From Myxococcales bacterium (GTDB lineage Bacteria > Myxococcota_A > Polyangia > Polyangiales > Houyiibacteriaceae), in the NCBI GenBank assembly GCA_019637115.1, contig JAHBWH010000059.1, forward strand, positions 1 to 42,284: a stretch of DNA of 42,284 nt, read 5' to 3'. Below are positions 24,187 through 32,040 of the stretch, piece after piece; position 1 is the stretch's first letter; the number at the start of each line of letters is the position of its first letter. The translations under genes and the position numbers were made by a program. The notes under the pieces were generated by a model. It was not told the origin of the DNA, did not search any database, and saw only the letters and a program-made list of their open reading frames with translations.

Positions 24187-24988
24187 AATCTGAGCCGCTC
24201 GTTCCGGAAAATCTGAGCCGCTCGGTGTCGTCCAAATCGTCGTTCAGGGTGGGGTCGTCCGCCAAGTGCTTGGTGCGCATGGAGGGGCCGTCGAGGCGCA
24301 GCAGGCGGCCACGCTCGAGGACGCGATCGACGATGACCTCGGCGAGGTCGTCGTCGTGAAGGACCGGGCCCCAGCGCTTGGGGTGCTTGTTCGTGGTGAA
24401 GATCATCGAGCGCCGTCGGATGTGTCGCTCGTTGACCACGTGGAAGAGCACGTTGGCGGCGTCGCTGCCGTAGGTGAGGTAGCCGACCTCGTCGACGACG
24501 AGGACGTGAGGCTTCACGTAGCGAGCGAGCGTGTCGCGGAAGGTGCCGTCGCGGCTCGCGCGAGAGAGCTCGTCGATCATCTCCGCGCAGTTGGCGAAGA
24601 GGGCCTCGAAGCCGAGTTGCATCGCGCGGTAGGCGAGCGCGATCGCGAGGTGGGTCTTGCCGCGTCCGGTCTTGCCGTGGAGCACGACCGATTGGCCTTC
24701 GGTGACGAAGTCGGGCGAGCACAGCGAGCCGATGGTCGTGAGACGCAGCGTCGATTGGTACGAGAAGTCGAACTCCTCGATGGTGCGTAGGAAGGGGAAC
24801 CGCGCGGCTCGGACGGCGCGCTGCAGCCGGGTGCCTCGACGATGCGCGATCTCTTCGCCGAAGAGCGTCGTGAGCAGCTGCTCGTGGGTCCACTGCTCGG
24901 CTTCGGCGCGGCGCACCATGTCGCGCCACACGCGCCGAGCGTTCGCGAGGTGAAGCCGCTTGAGGATGGGGTCGAGGTCGGTGCTCAC
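24146..24988 (-). CDS. istB: IS21-family helper ATPase IstB
   Basis: A 280-residue AAA+ ATPase that assists the IstA transposase of IS21-type elements. Walker A is HGKTGRGKTHLA (about 104-115), Walker B is VLVVDEVGYL, and TTNKHPKRWG is the usual sensor-region segment. The N-terminal helix bundle has EQWTHEQLLTTLFGEEI. The start ATG 24988 overlaps the end of the istA remnant, as in IS21 operons. The frame does not stop inside the element: it reads through both terminal repeats and ends 32 bp inside the repeat-free Cys-rich gene. The last roughly 12 residues are therefore foreign, and the original stop is probably lost. It is probably inactive without an intact istA. Confidence 0.9.
   Translation of the reverse strand: MSTDLDPILKRLHLANARRVWRDMVRRAEAEQWTHEQLLTTLFGEEIAHRRGTRLQRAVRAARFPFLRTIEEFDFSYQSTLRLTTIGSLCSPDFVTEGQSVVLHGKTGRGKTHLAIALAYRAMQLGFEALFANCAEMIDELSRASRDGTFRDTLARYVKPHVLVVDEVGYLTYGSDAANVLFHVVNERHIRRRSMIFTTNKHPKRWGPVLHDDDLAEVIVDRVLERGRLLRLDGPSMRTKHLADDPTLNDDLDDTERLRFSGTSGSDFTELPTGTRGKLG
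24178..24223 (+). repeat. Two tandem 23-bp terminal repeats of the IS21-type element
   Basis: Units beginning at 24178 and 24201 share GTTCCG, one variable base, then AAAATCTGAGCCGCTC. Multiple repeats at the ends are typical of IS21-family elements. The matching opposite end was not found in the window. Confidence 0.8.
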
Positions 24989-25527
24989 GAGCGACCTCCT
25001 GCGTCGAGCGCGTGTTGGAGAGCACGGCGGACGCCGGCGAAAGTGCGCGCGTTGCCCCGCAGGACGTGACGGATCGCGCGCTTCATCGCGTCGTCGCCGT
25101 GCTCGTCGTAGAGCGCGTACAGGAGCTCGACGATCGCCGTGTTCTGCTTCGGGGCGCGGTGGCGCAAGTCGGTCAGCAGCGCCTCCGCCTCTTAGCCGAG
25201 CTCGAGCAACTGCTGCCGCTTCTCGTAGAGGACGGCACGAGCTCCACGGACCGATGCGAGCTTCGCGCGGCGCAGCTCCGGGGACGAGACGCGCGCGCCG
25301 GGACGACCGCGGAGGTGAGTCGTCTCGTGTCGACCGACCACGGAGCGAATCCGATCCGCGTACACGAACGCGGTCCCCGGCGTGTTGGCGGCCTCGGGAG
25401 GCATGGCGTACCGAACGTTCTCGAACCTCACCTCCGCGCTCGGCCCCACACAGCTCAATGCGGTATACGGTTCCTCGAGCTCGAACATCTGGGCGGTCGG
25501 GAACAACGGCGTCATTCTCCGATACAT
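24985..25527 (-). pseudogene. istA: IstA transposase C-terminal remnant with nonsense codon
   Basis: In one frame, just before istB, lies a C-terminal part of an IS21-type transposase: VRFENVRYAMPPEAANT and GRHETTHLRGRPG resemble the IstA beta-barrel region, followed by helices (LYEKRQQLLELG, then AIVELLYALYDEHGDDAM, IRHVLRGNARTF). An in-frame TAA at 25192-25194 splits it after LLELG. The N-terminal HTH and DDE catalytic domain are absent upstream. The first roughly 30 residues near 25527 are not clearly IstA, so the 5' boundary is uncertain. Confidence 0.6.
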
Positions 25528-25588
25528 GCCCTGAGCTCCTCCGACGCGAGCCCTCGTCTCACGAAACCACAGGGAGCGTCGGCGAACA

Positions 25589-26125
25589 TCAGCCTCCGGC
25601 CACCTGCTTCGCCTCCCGCAGCCAGCCCATCAAGACCTCGTCCTCCACTCCATCCTCGAGCCCCTCCCACGCGCGCCGCAGCCCATCCTCCGCGACGCGC
25701 TCCGCCGCCCCGACCTCGCGGTGCGCGAGCGCGAGCTCTTGGAGCTTCCCGGCGAGCGCTCGATCCGCGACGCGCTCCGACAAACGCAGCCAGCCGGTCG
25801 CGGGCTGCGCGCCCGGCATGACGATCAACTTCCCGGCGAGCGCTTCACCGGCGGCCTTCAAACGCGGATCTCTGGCCCCACAAGCCATCCAGGCGAGCGT
25901 CAGCAAGGGCGCGCTCGGCGAGACCCGCGAGGCGTCGATCGCGAAGCAGATCGCGGAGAGCCGCTCGGCGACGTCCTGCTCGCCGCGCCGCAGCGCAGCG
26001 ATGGCGTCGAGCGCACGCCACGTGACGGTCGGCGCGCCGGGCGGCGGCCCCGCGGTGCCCGACTCGAGAGGATGATCGCCACCGTGGTCGGAACGGCGTC
26101 GAGGGCGGTTCCGCGGTGTACAGAT
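25589..26125 (-). pseudogene. 5'-truncated orphan reading frame of unknown function
   Basis: The frame is open on the minus strand for about 178 codons from an upstream stop (26126) to TGA at 25589, with coding-like composition: WRALDAIAALRRGEQDVAER, LSAICFAIDASRV, PLLTLAWMACGARDPRLK, LALAHREVGAAERVAEDG. There is no ATG or GTG early in the frame; the first possible start is TTG at 25906. It is alpha-helical in look, perhaps a repeat protein. It is probably the 3' end of a gene cut off by rearrangement between the IS21 remnant and the 26126 break. No family is recognised. Confidence 0.45.
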
Positions 26126-26280
26126 TCATCCTTTGCGAGGATTGACTTGGGGGGCGGTAACGAGAGCGAATGCGGGCAGAGAGTCGTCGGTGATCGCCCG
26201 GTGGTTGGACTTCGAGTGCCCCGCGCGGAACTTGGAGAAGACGCGAAGCAACGTACGCATCGTTCATGCGGAGGGGGCTT
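26126..26280. other. Non-coding stretch left of the ISKra4-type element
   Basis: No gene is seen. Removing the insertion sequence and one target copy joins this stretch to the 3' end of the pirin gene, so it was intergenic before insertion. Confidence 0.5.
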
Positions 26281-26288
26281 CGCGTCGA
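26281..26288 (+). repeat. Target site duplication CGCGTCGA (left copy)
   Basis: These eight bases directly before the left inverted repeat are repeated exactly at 27863-27870 directly after the right one. Confidence 0.85.
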
Positions 26289-26311
26289 GGGTCTGGATCG
26301 CGCTCGGAGCA
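26289..26311 (+). repeat. ISKra4-type left inverted repeat
   Basis: It begins GGGTCTGGAT and pairs with the reverse complement of 27840-27862, with four mismatches in 23 bp. Confidence 0.85.
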
Positions 26312-26398
26312 TCACCCGGCGCTGGGGCGAGTTGAGCATGGGCGTTCCCGGCGGGAAGCTGGAGGTGCAAACCAAACCCAGCCCACCGGGAGCCGCCC

Positions 26399-26839
26399 AT
26401 GCCGAAGACCGTGCCTGAAAGCCAAGCCGCTGCCAACCTTCCGCAGCGAACCTCTCTGGGAGCTGCGTTCAAGAAGGAGGTGAGCCGACGAGTATCGGGC
26501 GGGGACTTCGCCGAGCGCGAGAGGGTGGCGTTGGAGGTCGCGAACGAGCTCGTCCGAGAGGAGCTCATCGCGAGCTTGAACACGATCGTCACGTCACAGG
26601 GCACCGGCGATCTGAGCGTCGACGGCGTGCGCTACCGATGGCACGCGGAGGGCTCGGCCAAATACCACAGCCTGGTCGGACCGCTGGAGATCAAGCGTCC
26701 CTCGTTCCGCAAAGCAGACGAGCGCAACGGACCGACCTGCATCCCGTTGGAGCTGGCTGCCGGACTGGTCGAGCGCGCAACACCTGCGCTCGCTGAGCGC
26801 GTCGCGATGGGACGTGGGGACGGGCCTTCGCTTTTGTGA
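26399..26839 (+). CDS. ISKra4-type transposase, N-terminal frame (orfA)
   Basis: A 146-residue frame holding the N-terminal part of the transposase: KKEVSRRVSGGDFAERERVA, ANELVREELIASLNTIV, VDGVRYRWHAEGSAKYHSLV and PLEIKRPSFRKADER, as in ISKra4 relatives (a Tyr/His-containing beta region before the catalytic core). Homology appears to run to about GLVERATPALAERVAMG near 26810, after which the frame reads a few unrelated residues and stops. The C-terminal part continues in the +1 frame. It may be joined by programmed frameshifting, known in some members of this family, or broken by mutation. Confidence 0.85.
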   Translation: MPKTVPESQAAANLPQRTSLGAAFKKEVSRRVSGGDFAERERVALEVANELVREELIASLNTIVTSQGTGDLSVDGVRYRWHAEGSAKYHSLVGPLEIKRPSFRKADERNGPTCIPLELAAGLVERATPALAERVAMGRGDGPSLL

Positions 26840-27842
26840 TCTGCACCAGCAACTCCTCGCGTCCCATCGCGTGCCACCGAGTCGCTCCACCCTCCAGGTG
26901 ATGGGCACGCGCATCGGTACCGCCTTGGACCAGCACACGGCGCAACTCGAGACGTGCGCCCGCGGCGCCGAGAAGCTTCCCCCCGAAGCCGTGACCATCT
27001 GCGTCGGGCTCGATCGTACGTCGGCACCGATGGAAGAGACGCTGCCCGAAGATGCGCCCCGACGTGAACGGGTGAAGCCACGGGTGCGAAAAGCACCGCC
27101 CCCGGTGACGGTGAACTACCGGATGGCCTACGTCGGCACCGTCTCGCTGGTAGATGCCGGTGGCGAGGTCATCCAGACGTACAAGTACGCGGCCACCGCG
27201 GAGGACGGCCCCCAGCAAGTCCTGCATTCGATGATGCAGGACGTGCGGAGGGCGCAGAGGCAGGACCGTTCCTTGCGCGTCATCGTCGTTCAGGACGCGG
27301 CCAGGGAGATGTGGAACCTCGTCGTCGAAGCCCTGCACGCCGAGCCGTCGGTCGACCACTGGGACGAGCTCATCGACCACCACCACCATGGCACCGCCCA
27401 CATGTGGAAAGCTGCCTCGGCGATGGCCGCGAACACCAATGCGACCATGGAGCGATGGCTCGGCGACCTGCGCCGCAGTGACGACGCCATCGACCGGATC
27501 GCCGCCGAGCTCGATGTGGAGCGGCAGCTTGGCTACCACCCGACCTTTCGCATCATCTTGGAGGACGAACTCACGTTCATCACCAACAACGGCGCCCGGC
27601 TCCGCTACGCCTCCCTCCGAGACGCAGGCTTCCCGATCGGCTCTGGCCCCACCGAAGGCGCTTGCAAGTCCTTCTTCTCCATCCGGTGCAAGCGCTCCGG
27701 ACAGCGCTGGCGCAACCCCGGGCTCGCCGCCGTCCTTGCCTCTCGATCCCACCTCCTCAACGGACGACTCTCCGCAGTCATGCGGAACCTACGAAAGCGC
27801 TTCTACACCGCACAGATCGAAACGCTGCCCCGCGCCGCCTGA
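26814..27842 (+). CDS. ISKra4-type transposase, catalytic and C-terminal frame (orfB)
   Basis: A 342-residue frame, +1 relative to orfA, probably not started on its own. It opens with GLRFCDLHQQLLASHRVPPS (helical), then VTICVGLDRTSAPMEE with the first catalytic Asp (GLD), VIVVQDAAREMWN with the second (QDAA), an HHHHGTAHMWKAAS stretch, and GFPIGSGPTEGACKSFFSIR with the Glu of GPTEGACK. The tail RCKRSGQRWRNPGL is strongly typical of ISKra4 transposases. GTG 26814 is only the first start codon after the presumed shift. The stop codon lies inside the right inverted repeat. Confidence 0.88.
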   Translation: MGTGLRFCDLHQQLLASHRVPPSRSTLQVMGTRIGTALDQHTAQLETCARGAEKLPPEAVTICVGLDRTSAPMEETLPEDAPRRERVKPRVRKAPPPVTVNYRMAYVGTVSLVDAGGEVIQTYKYAATAEDGPQQVLHSMMQDVRRAQRQDRSLRVIVVQDAAREMWNLVVEALHAEPSVDHWDELIDHHHHGTAHMWKAASAMAANTNATMERWLGDLRRSDDAIDRIAAELDVERQLGYHPTFRIILEDELTFITNNGARLRYASLRDAGFPIGSGPTEGACKSFFSIRCKRSGQRWRNPGLAAVLASRSHLLNGRLSAVMRNLRKRFYTAQIETLPRAA

Positions 27843-27862
27843 TCCGAGAGTCATCCAGACCC
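27840..27862 (-). repeat. ISKra4-type right inverted repeat
   Basis: The reverse complement begins GGGTCTGGAT and matches the left end at 19 of 23 bases. The transposase stop (27840-27842) is its innermost part. Confidence 0.85.
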
Positions 27863-27870
27863 CGCGTCGA
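27863..27870 (+). repeat. Target site duplication CGCGTCGA (right copy)
   Basis: Exact copy of 26281-26288, immediately outside the right inverted repeat. Confidence 0.85.
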
Positions 27871-27876
27871 GCGCGC

Positions 27877-28950
27877 TCACTCCGGCGGGCGCTCGACCTT
27901 GCCGTCCGGTCGCTTCGCGAAGCGGCCGGCGTCGGCGCCGTGCACGGGGCCGTCGCTCGGCCACGGCCAGCCGCCGAAGCCGTCGCGGCGGTAGTCCATG
28001 AACGCCTGCTGGATCTCGGCCGGCGTGTTCATCACGAAGGGGCCGTAGGCGGTCACCGGCTCGCCGATGGGGCGGCCGCCGAGCACGAGCACCTCACTCG
28101 GCGCCTCGCCGCCCACCAGCTCGATCGTCGCGTCGGGGCGCACGCGCGCGGCCACCCCGCGCGGGAGCGCCTGCCCGGCGACGTGCAGCGTGTCACCGCG
28201 GAAGAAGTAGAGCGTGCGCGTGTGCCCGGGCTCGCCACGCGGCAGCGTGACGCGCGCGTGCGGCGCGAGCGCGAGCGTCCAGATGACGACCGCGCTCTCG
28301 GGGCGCGCGGCCCACGACCGCGGCGGCGGCGGCGGGGGGACGAGCGCCTCCCCTTCGTCGAGCGGGAAGGGGCCCGCCACGACCGTGACCTCGATCTCGC
28401 GTCCCTCGGCGTCGCGCAGCACGCGCCGCGGGACACGCTCCGACCAGAGCATCTCGAAGTGGGGCTCGACGAGCTTGTCCGCGCGCGGGAGGTTGAGCCA
28501 AATCTGGAAGAGCTCGAGGGGGTTGTCCGCGTCCTCGCGCACGAGCGGAAACATCTCGGCGTGGACCATGCCGCGTCCCGCCGTCAGCCATTGCACGTCG
28601 CCGCCGCCGTAGCGCGCCGTCGCGCCCATCGAGTCCGCGTGATCGACGAGCCCGCGCCGGACGACGGTCACGGTCTCGAAGCCCCGGTGCGGGTGCTGCG
28701 GGAAGCCGGGCACCTCGTCGCCGTGGTACATGTTCCAGCCGTCGCGTCCCGCGAAGTCTTGCCCGATCGCGCGGCCCGCGAGCGAGGCGGCCGGTCCCAG
28801 CTTCCCGTTGCCTTTCGGGTAGGCGTCGAGGTGGTGGACGCAGAAGAGGAAGGGGTCGGCGGTCTCCCAGGGGAAGCCGAGCGGCCGGACCGAGAGGACG
28901 ACATCATTCGGCGGGAGGTCGTTCGGCGGAGGGGGCGTGTCGTTGGCCAT
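27877..28950 (-). CDS. Pirin family protein
   Basis: A 357-residue bicupin of the pirin family, iron-binding cytoplasmic proteins with quercetinase or regulatory roles. Metal-ligand motifs are present: GFPQHPHRGFETVTVVRRG (two His) and GRGMVHAEMF (His and Glu). FQIWLNLPRADK and the C-terminal GGRPIGEPVTAYGPFVMNT are standard pirin segments. ATG 28950 precedes a short Pro/Asn-rich leader and the usual DPFLFCVHHLD region. Length is somewhat above typical bacterial pirins (about 240-290 aa) because of the leader and a charged tail ending KVERPPE. The ISKra4 element landed only 15 bp beyond the stop. Confidence 0.93.
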   Translation of the reverse strand: MANDTPPPPNDLPPNDVVLSVRPLGFPWETADPFLFCVHHLDAYPKGNGKLGPAASLAGRAIGQDFAGRDGWNMYHGDEVPGFPQHPHRGFETVTVVRRGLVDHADSMGATARYGGGDVQWLTAGRGMVHAEMFPLVREDADNPLELFQIWLNLPRADKLVEPHFEMLWSERVPRRVLRDAEGREIEVTVVAGPFPLDEGEALVPPPPPPRSWAARPESAVVIWTLALAPHARVTLPRGEPGHTRTLYFFRGDTLHVAGQALPRGVAARVRPDATIELVGGEAPSEVLVLGGRPIGEPVTAYGPFVMNTPAEIQQAFMDYRRDGFGGWPWPSDGPVHGADAGRFAKRPDGKVERPPE

Positions 28951-29021
28951 GGACGCACCATGCGGCTTCGCGCCTCGCGCCGAAAGGCCGCCTCCAGGAA
29001 CGCAGCGTTGCGATCGGAGCG

Positions 29022-29696
29022 CTACGCGAGGCCGAGCCCCACGACGAACGCCGCGACGCCGACCGCGAAGAGCGCGCCGAAGCGGCGAGCGGCGGTGGGG
29101 ACGAAGCGGTCCTCGGCGTCGATGGCGCGCGCGGCGAAGAGGAAGGCCGCGCCGACCCACGCCGCGAAGCCGAGCAGCGCGAGCAGGGCCCAGCCGGGGT
29201 GCGGGCGGGGCACGTCGCGGAGCAAGGCGAGGTGCTCGGCGCGTCGCTCTTCTTCGCTCTTGTGGGCGTCGATCGGCGGCGGGGGCTCGGCGGCCATGAG
29301 CGCGGCGATCCGCTCGTCGGCCTCGGCGAGGCGGTCGGCGTGGGGCGTGTACGTGCTGCGCGTCGAGAGGATCGCGCCGCGGACGGCTCGCCAGGCCGCG
29401 AGGGCGCGCTGCAGACGGCGCGCGTCCTCCGCCTCGCGCGCCAGCTCGCGGAGCGCGTCGAGCGCGGCGGCGCTCCAGGGGTTGCCGGGCGCGTACCACT
29501 TGGCGGCGCGGCGGTAGTGGACGAGCGCGGCGTCGACGTCGCCGGCCGCGCGGAGCGCGTCCCCCTGCCGGAGCTCGCCGTGGGCGCCGACGAGCACGCG
29601 CACGAGCACGACGGCCAACAAGATGCCGACGACGCCCGCGACGCGGGCGGCGCGTCGCGCGAGGGGGGCGTTCAGCTTGGAGCGGAGCGACGTCAT
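29022..29696 (-). CDS. Small membrane protein with TPR-like middle region
   Basis: A 224-residue protein with an N-terminal membrane helix (VAGVVGILLAVVLVRVLVG), a helical TPR-like middle (LRAAGDVDAALVHYRRAAKW, then RLQRALAAWRAVRGAI) and two C-terminal membrane helices (WALLALLGFAAWVGAAFLFA and FGALFAVGVAAFVVGLGLA). The family is not recognised. It is the last of three same-strand membrane genes (with the ABC-2 permease and the gene at 30714), with a 94-bp gap containing a tandem repeat before it, so linkage is likely but not tight. A role as an accessory of the permease is inferred from position only. Confidence 0.72.
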   Translation of the reverse strand: MTSLRSKLNAPLARRAARVAGVVGILLAVVLVRVLVGAHGELRQGDALRAAGDVDAALVHYRRAAKWYAPGNPWSAAALDALRELAREAEDARRLQRALAAWRAVRGAILSTRSTYTPHADRLAEADERIAALMAAEPPPPIDAHKSEEERRAEHLALLRDVPRPHPGWALLALLGFAAWVGAAFLFAARAIDAEDRFVPTAARRFGALFAVGVAAFVVGLGLA

Positions 29697-29708
29697 GAGG
29701 GGGCGTTC

Positions 29709-29764
29709 GGGGCGATGCGTTCGGGGCGAGGCGTGCGGGGCGATGCGTTCGGGGCGAGGCGTGC
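29709..29764 (+). repeat. 28-bp tandem duplication
   Basis: Two exact copies (29709-29736 and 29737-29764) of a G-rich unit starting GGGGCGATGCG. They lie in the gap between the permease gene and the next gene of the operon. Confidence 0.85.
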
Positions 29765-29790
29765 GGCGCGGCGGCGGGACGTCGACCCAA

Positions 29791-30717
29791 TCAGGGGAAG
29801 TCTCGGCGGCGGAAGATGATGGACGCGAAGATGAGCGCGAGGGTGGTGTAGCCGAGGCCGTAGCCGAGGGTCGTCAGCAGGTAGGTGGGCGCGTCCGCGG
29901 CGTGGAGCGCGTGCCGGCCGGGCACGAAGAGGTTGTAGTTCGGGACCACGCGGGCGAGGCCGTGGAGGATGGCCTCGATCTCGTCACCGAGCAGGCGAGA
30001 GCGGATCGTCTGCATCGTGTCGGCGCTGCGCCCGACGAGCCAGAGGCCGACGGTGAACGCGCCCGTGAGGAAGGGGCTCGAGAAGGCGCCGAAGAAGAGC
30101 GCGACGGCGGCGAGGAGCGTGAGCTCGCCGACGTTCAGCGCGAGCGCGTAGAGCACCGGGGCGACCTTCACGTCCGTCGTCGATGCGTAGAGCGCGCCCG
30201 CGAGCAACATCGCGCCGGCCCAGGGCACGCCGAAGCGGGTGGCGTCGCGCAGCTTCCACCCGAGGACGGCCGCGACCAGCACGAAGGCGAGGGGGATCAC
30301 CAAGAAGAGGGCCACGCTGGCGCCTGCCTGCAGGCCCATCACGAGCAGCTGGACGCCGCCCATGATGGCGACGAAGACGAGGCCGGTGACGGAGATGCCG
30401 AGGTGCTTGCCGACGAGGAACTCCCAGCGGTGGATCGGTCGCGGGAGGATCACGTAGAGCGTCTTGCGCTCGATCTCCTTGTAGAGGAGCGAGGAGCCGA
30501 GGAAGACCGCGACGAGCACCGAGAAGAGCGAGATGGAGGCGAGCCCGATGTCCTCGACGACGCGCCGCTGTTGGTCGAGCGAGAGCTCCCCGAGCGCCAA
30601 GGTGAAGAGCAGCATGCCGGTCGCGAGCCCGACGACCGCGTAGAGCACGCGGTCGCGCACCGCCTCTCGGAAGGTGTTGAGGGCGATCGCGTAGATGCGC
30701 TCGAGGGGACGTCTCAT
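29791..30717 (-). CDS. ABC-2 type transporter permease
   Basis: A 308-residue integral membrane protein of the ABC-2/NosY-like permease group, with about six hydrophobic segments. Typical features are the N-terminal RRPLERIYAIALNTFREAVR amphipathic stretch, then LLFTLALGELSL, the coupling-helix region LYKEIERKTLYVILPRPIHR that contacts an ATPase, and RWEFLVGKHLG. The C-terminus ends IFASIIFRRRDFP, as in relatives. ATG 30717 overlaps the stop of the upstream gene by 4 bp. No ATP-binding subunit is encoded nearby, so the ATPase must come from elsewhere or the complex is unusual. The substrate is unknown. Confidence 0.88.
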   Translation of the reverse strand: MRRPLERIYAIALNTFREAVRDRVLYAVVGLATGMLLFTLALGELSLDQQRRVVEDIGLASISLFSVLVAVFLGSSLLYKEIERKTLYVILPRPIHRWEFLVGKHLGISVTGLVFVAIMGGVQLLVMGLQAGASVALFLVIPLAFVLVAAVLGWKLRDATRFGVPWAGAMLLAGALYASTTDVKVAPVLYALALNVGELTLLAAVALFFGAFSSPFLTGAFTVGLWLVGRSADTMQTIRSRLLGDEIEAILHGLARVVPNYNLFVPGRHALHAADAPTYLLTTLGYGLGYTTLALIFASIIFRRRDFP

Positions 30718-31355
30718 GAGCTCGGGTCGGGAGGGGTCGGGAAGAGGGTGTCGGGGGGCGGCGGTGCCCCGACGAGGCGCTCGCCGAGGACGAAGAAGGC
30801 CGCGGCGTCGAGGGCGACGAAGAAGAAGGCGACCGCACCGAGCGTGAGCAGCGCGGGGAGGACCCGGCCGTCGCGACGCTCGCGGCGGCCATGTCGCGCG
30901 GCCCGGTCCTGTCGCGCAGCCCAGGCGGCGCGGAGGGTGAGCTCGAGGTGGAGGGCGAAGAACGCGAGCCCGAGTCCGACGCCGATCGCCGGGAGGGTGT
31001 GCGGGAGCGTCTGGCGCAGCGCCTGGTAGGCGTCGAGCGGCGCGGCGCCGCGCGCGAGCGGCCACCAGAGCAGCGTCGCGTAGCCGGCGGCGAAGGCGAG
31101 CGCGAGGAGCAAGGCGAGCCGCTGCAGCGGGCGCTGCTCGGCGGCGCCGGGCGCCTCGCGGAGGGTCGCGACCTGGAGGCCCGCGCCGAGGAGGAGAGTG
31201 AGCAGGAGGGCGCCCGCGCCGCCAGCGCTCGGCGCGCGGGCGAGGAAGGCGTCGCGGCTCGACGCGGCGCCTCGCAGGGTCCAGAGGAGCGACGCGGCGA
31301 CCGGGAGCGTCCAGAGCAGACCCCCGACGACATGGAGACCGCGCGCGTGCTTCAC
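30714..31355 (-). CDS. Polytopic membrane protein, operon partner of the ABC-2 permease
   Basis: A 213-residue membrane protein with about five hydrophobic segments: LHVVGGLLWTLPVAASLLWT, GAGALLLTLLLGAGLQV, LALLLALAFAAGYATLLWW, AIGVGLGLAFFALHLEL and LPALLTLGAVAFFFVALDAA. The start GTG 31355 (reading KHARGLHV next) has AAGG at a good distance; a longer TTG start at 31391 is less likely. The C-terminal tail is Pro-rich. The family is unknown. The 4-bp overlap with the permease gene indicates co-translation and probably a shared complex. Confidence 0.72.
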   Translation of the reverse strand: MKHARGLHVVGGLLWTLPVAASLLWTLRGAASSRDAFLARAPSAGGAGALLLTLLLGAGLQVATLREAPGAAEQRPLQRLALLLALAFAAGYATLLWWPLARGAAPLDAYQALRQTLPHTLPAIGVGLGLAFFALHLELTLRAAWAARQDRAARHGRRERRDGRVLPALLTLGAVAFFFVALDAAAFFVLGERLVGAPPPPDTLFPTPPDPSS

Positions 31356-31470
31356 GCGCCTTGGGTAGTACGTCGTGGGTCGCGGCGTCAACGAAGCGGT
31401 GGGCGACGCGGCGAGGGACGAGTGATGGGGGGCTCGAGATGGGGGCGGGGCGCGGGGTCCCGGAGCGCAG

Positions 31471-31986
31471 TCAGTCGTCGTCGGGGTAGGGGAGCTCGTC
31501 GTCGTCGAGGCACCGGCGGTAGGTGATCTGCACCTCGCGGAAGCCGAGGCGCTCCATGGCCGCGCGTGTGCCCGTGTTGAAGGGCCAGGTCATCGTCTCG
31601 ACCACGCTGCAGCCCTCGTCGCGGAAGCGCTCGAAGAGCGCGTCGACCAGCTGCCGGCCGACGCCGCGCCCGCGCGCCGCGGGGTCGACATACCAATCAC
31701 CGAGCACGCCCTTGCGGTGGAGGACGCGCCGCGGCTCGTCGCGGACGACCCCGCTCGCGTAGCCGAGCGCGACGTCGGCCTCCTCCGCGACGAGGACGAT
31801 GGCCGCGCGATCGCGGAGCATCGCGTCCACGTCTTCGCGGAGCACGTCCTCGAAGCCCCGATAGGCGTAGAGGATCTCGAGCTCGTCGGGCATGAGCGCG
31901 CTCCGATGGTCGAGGTAGAGCGCGCGATGGAAGGCGTGCACGGCGTCTCGGTCGGCGAGGCTCGCGCGGCGGATGGTCAGGCTCAC
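31471..31986 (-). CDS. GNAT family N-acetyltransferase
   Basis: A 171-residue cytoplasmic acetyltransferase. The acetyl-CoA-binding motif A is clear: LGDWYVDPAARGRGVGRQLV, with the R/Q-x-x-G-x-G/A signature. Motif B follows in TRAAMERLGFREV with the usual GF. GTG 31986 is chosen, just before the first beta strand (SLTIRRASLADRD); a GTG at 32025 would add a basic leader with no support. The very acidic end (DDDELPYPDDD) is unusual. The substrate is unknown. Confidence 0.88.
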   Translation of the reverse strand: MSLTIRRASLADRDAVHAFHRALYLDHRSALMPDELEILYAYRGFEDVLREDVDAMLRDRAAIVLVAEEADVALGYASGVVRDEPRRVLHRKGVLGDWYVDPAARGRGVGRQLVDALFERFRDEGCSVVETMTWPFNTGTRAAMERLGFREVQITYRRCLDDDELPYPDDD

Positions 31987-32040
31987 GCGCGGTCTGTACC
32001 AAACCCGCGGGCGTCTGTCGGGCACGGCGGACGGCGCAGC

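Larger units (their letters stand above)
24178..25527 (-). mobile_element. IS21-family remnant (istB end plus partial istA)
   Basis: One end is kept (terminal repeats, istB, 3' part of istA), while the other end and most of istA are missing. With the nonsense codon in istA this is a dead element. It sits exactly at the end of the Cys-rich gene and marks the right border of the accessory island. Confidence 0.75.
26289..27862 (+). mobile_element. ISKra4-family insertion sequence, complete ends
   Basis: A 1,574-bp element. Left inverted repeat 26289-26311 and right 27840-27862 match at 19 of 23 positions (GGGTCTGGAT-N4-CTCGGANCA when read inward from each end). Perfect 8-bp target duplications flank it. 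It carries two overlapping frames, together an ISKra4-type transposase, in different phases. The intact ends and duplication argue for a fairly recent insertion in the intergenic space beside the pirin gene. Confidence 0.9.

Noticed and set aside
25510-25590. 25-codon frame starting at the stop of the orphan fragment (MFADAPCGFVRRGLASEELR)
   Set aside because: It is short, ends quickly and has no ribosome site or homology signal; chance is likely.
25900-26604. Long minus-strand frame left of and into the ISKra4 element
   Set aside because: It crosses the IS boundary and the target duplication and is antisense to the transposase, so it cannot be an old gene.
27388-29517. 709-codon plus-strand frame over the ISKra4 end and the pirin gene
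   Set aside because: It is out of phase with the transposase and antisense to the pirin gene; composition is Arg/Ala-rich with no motif.
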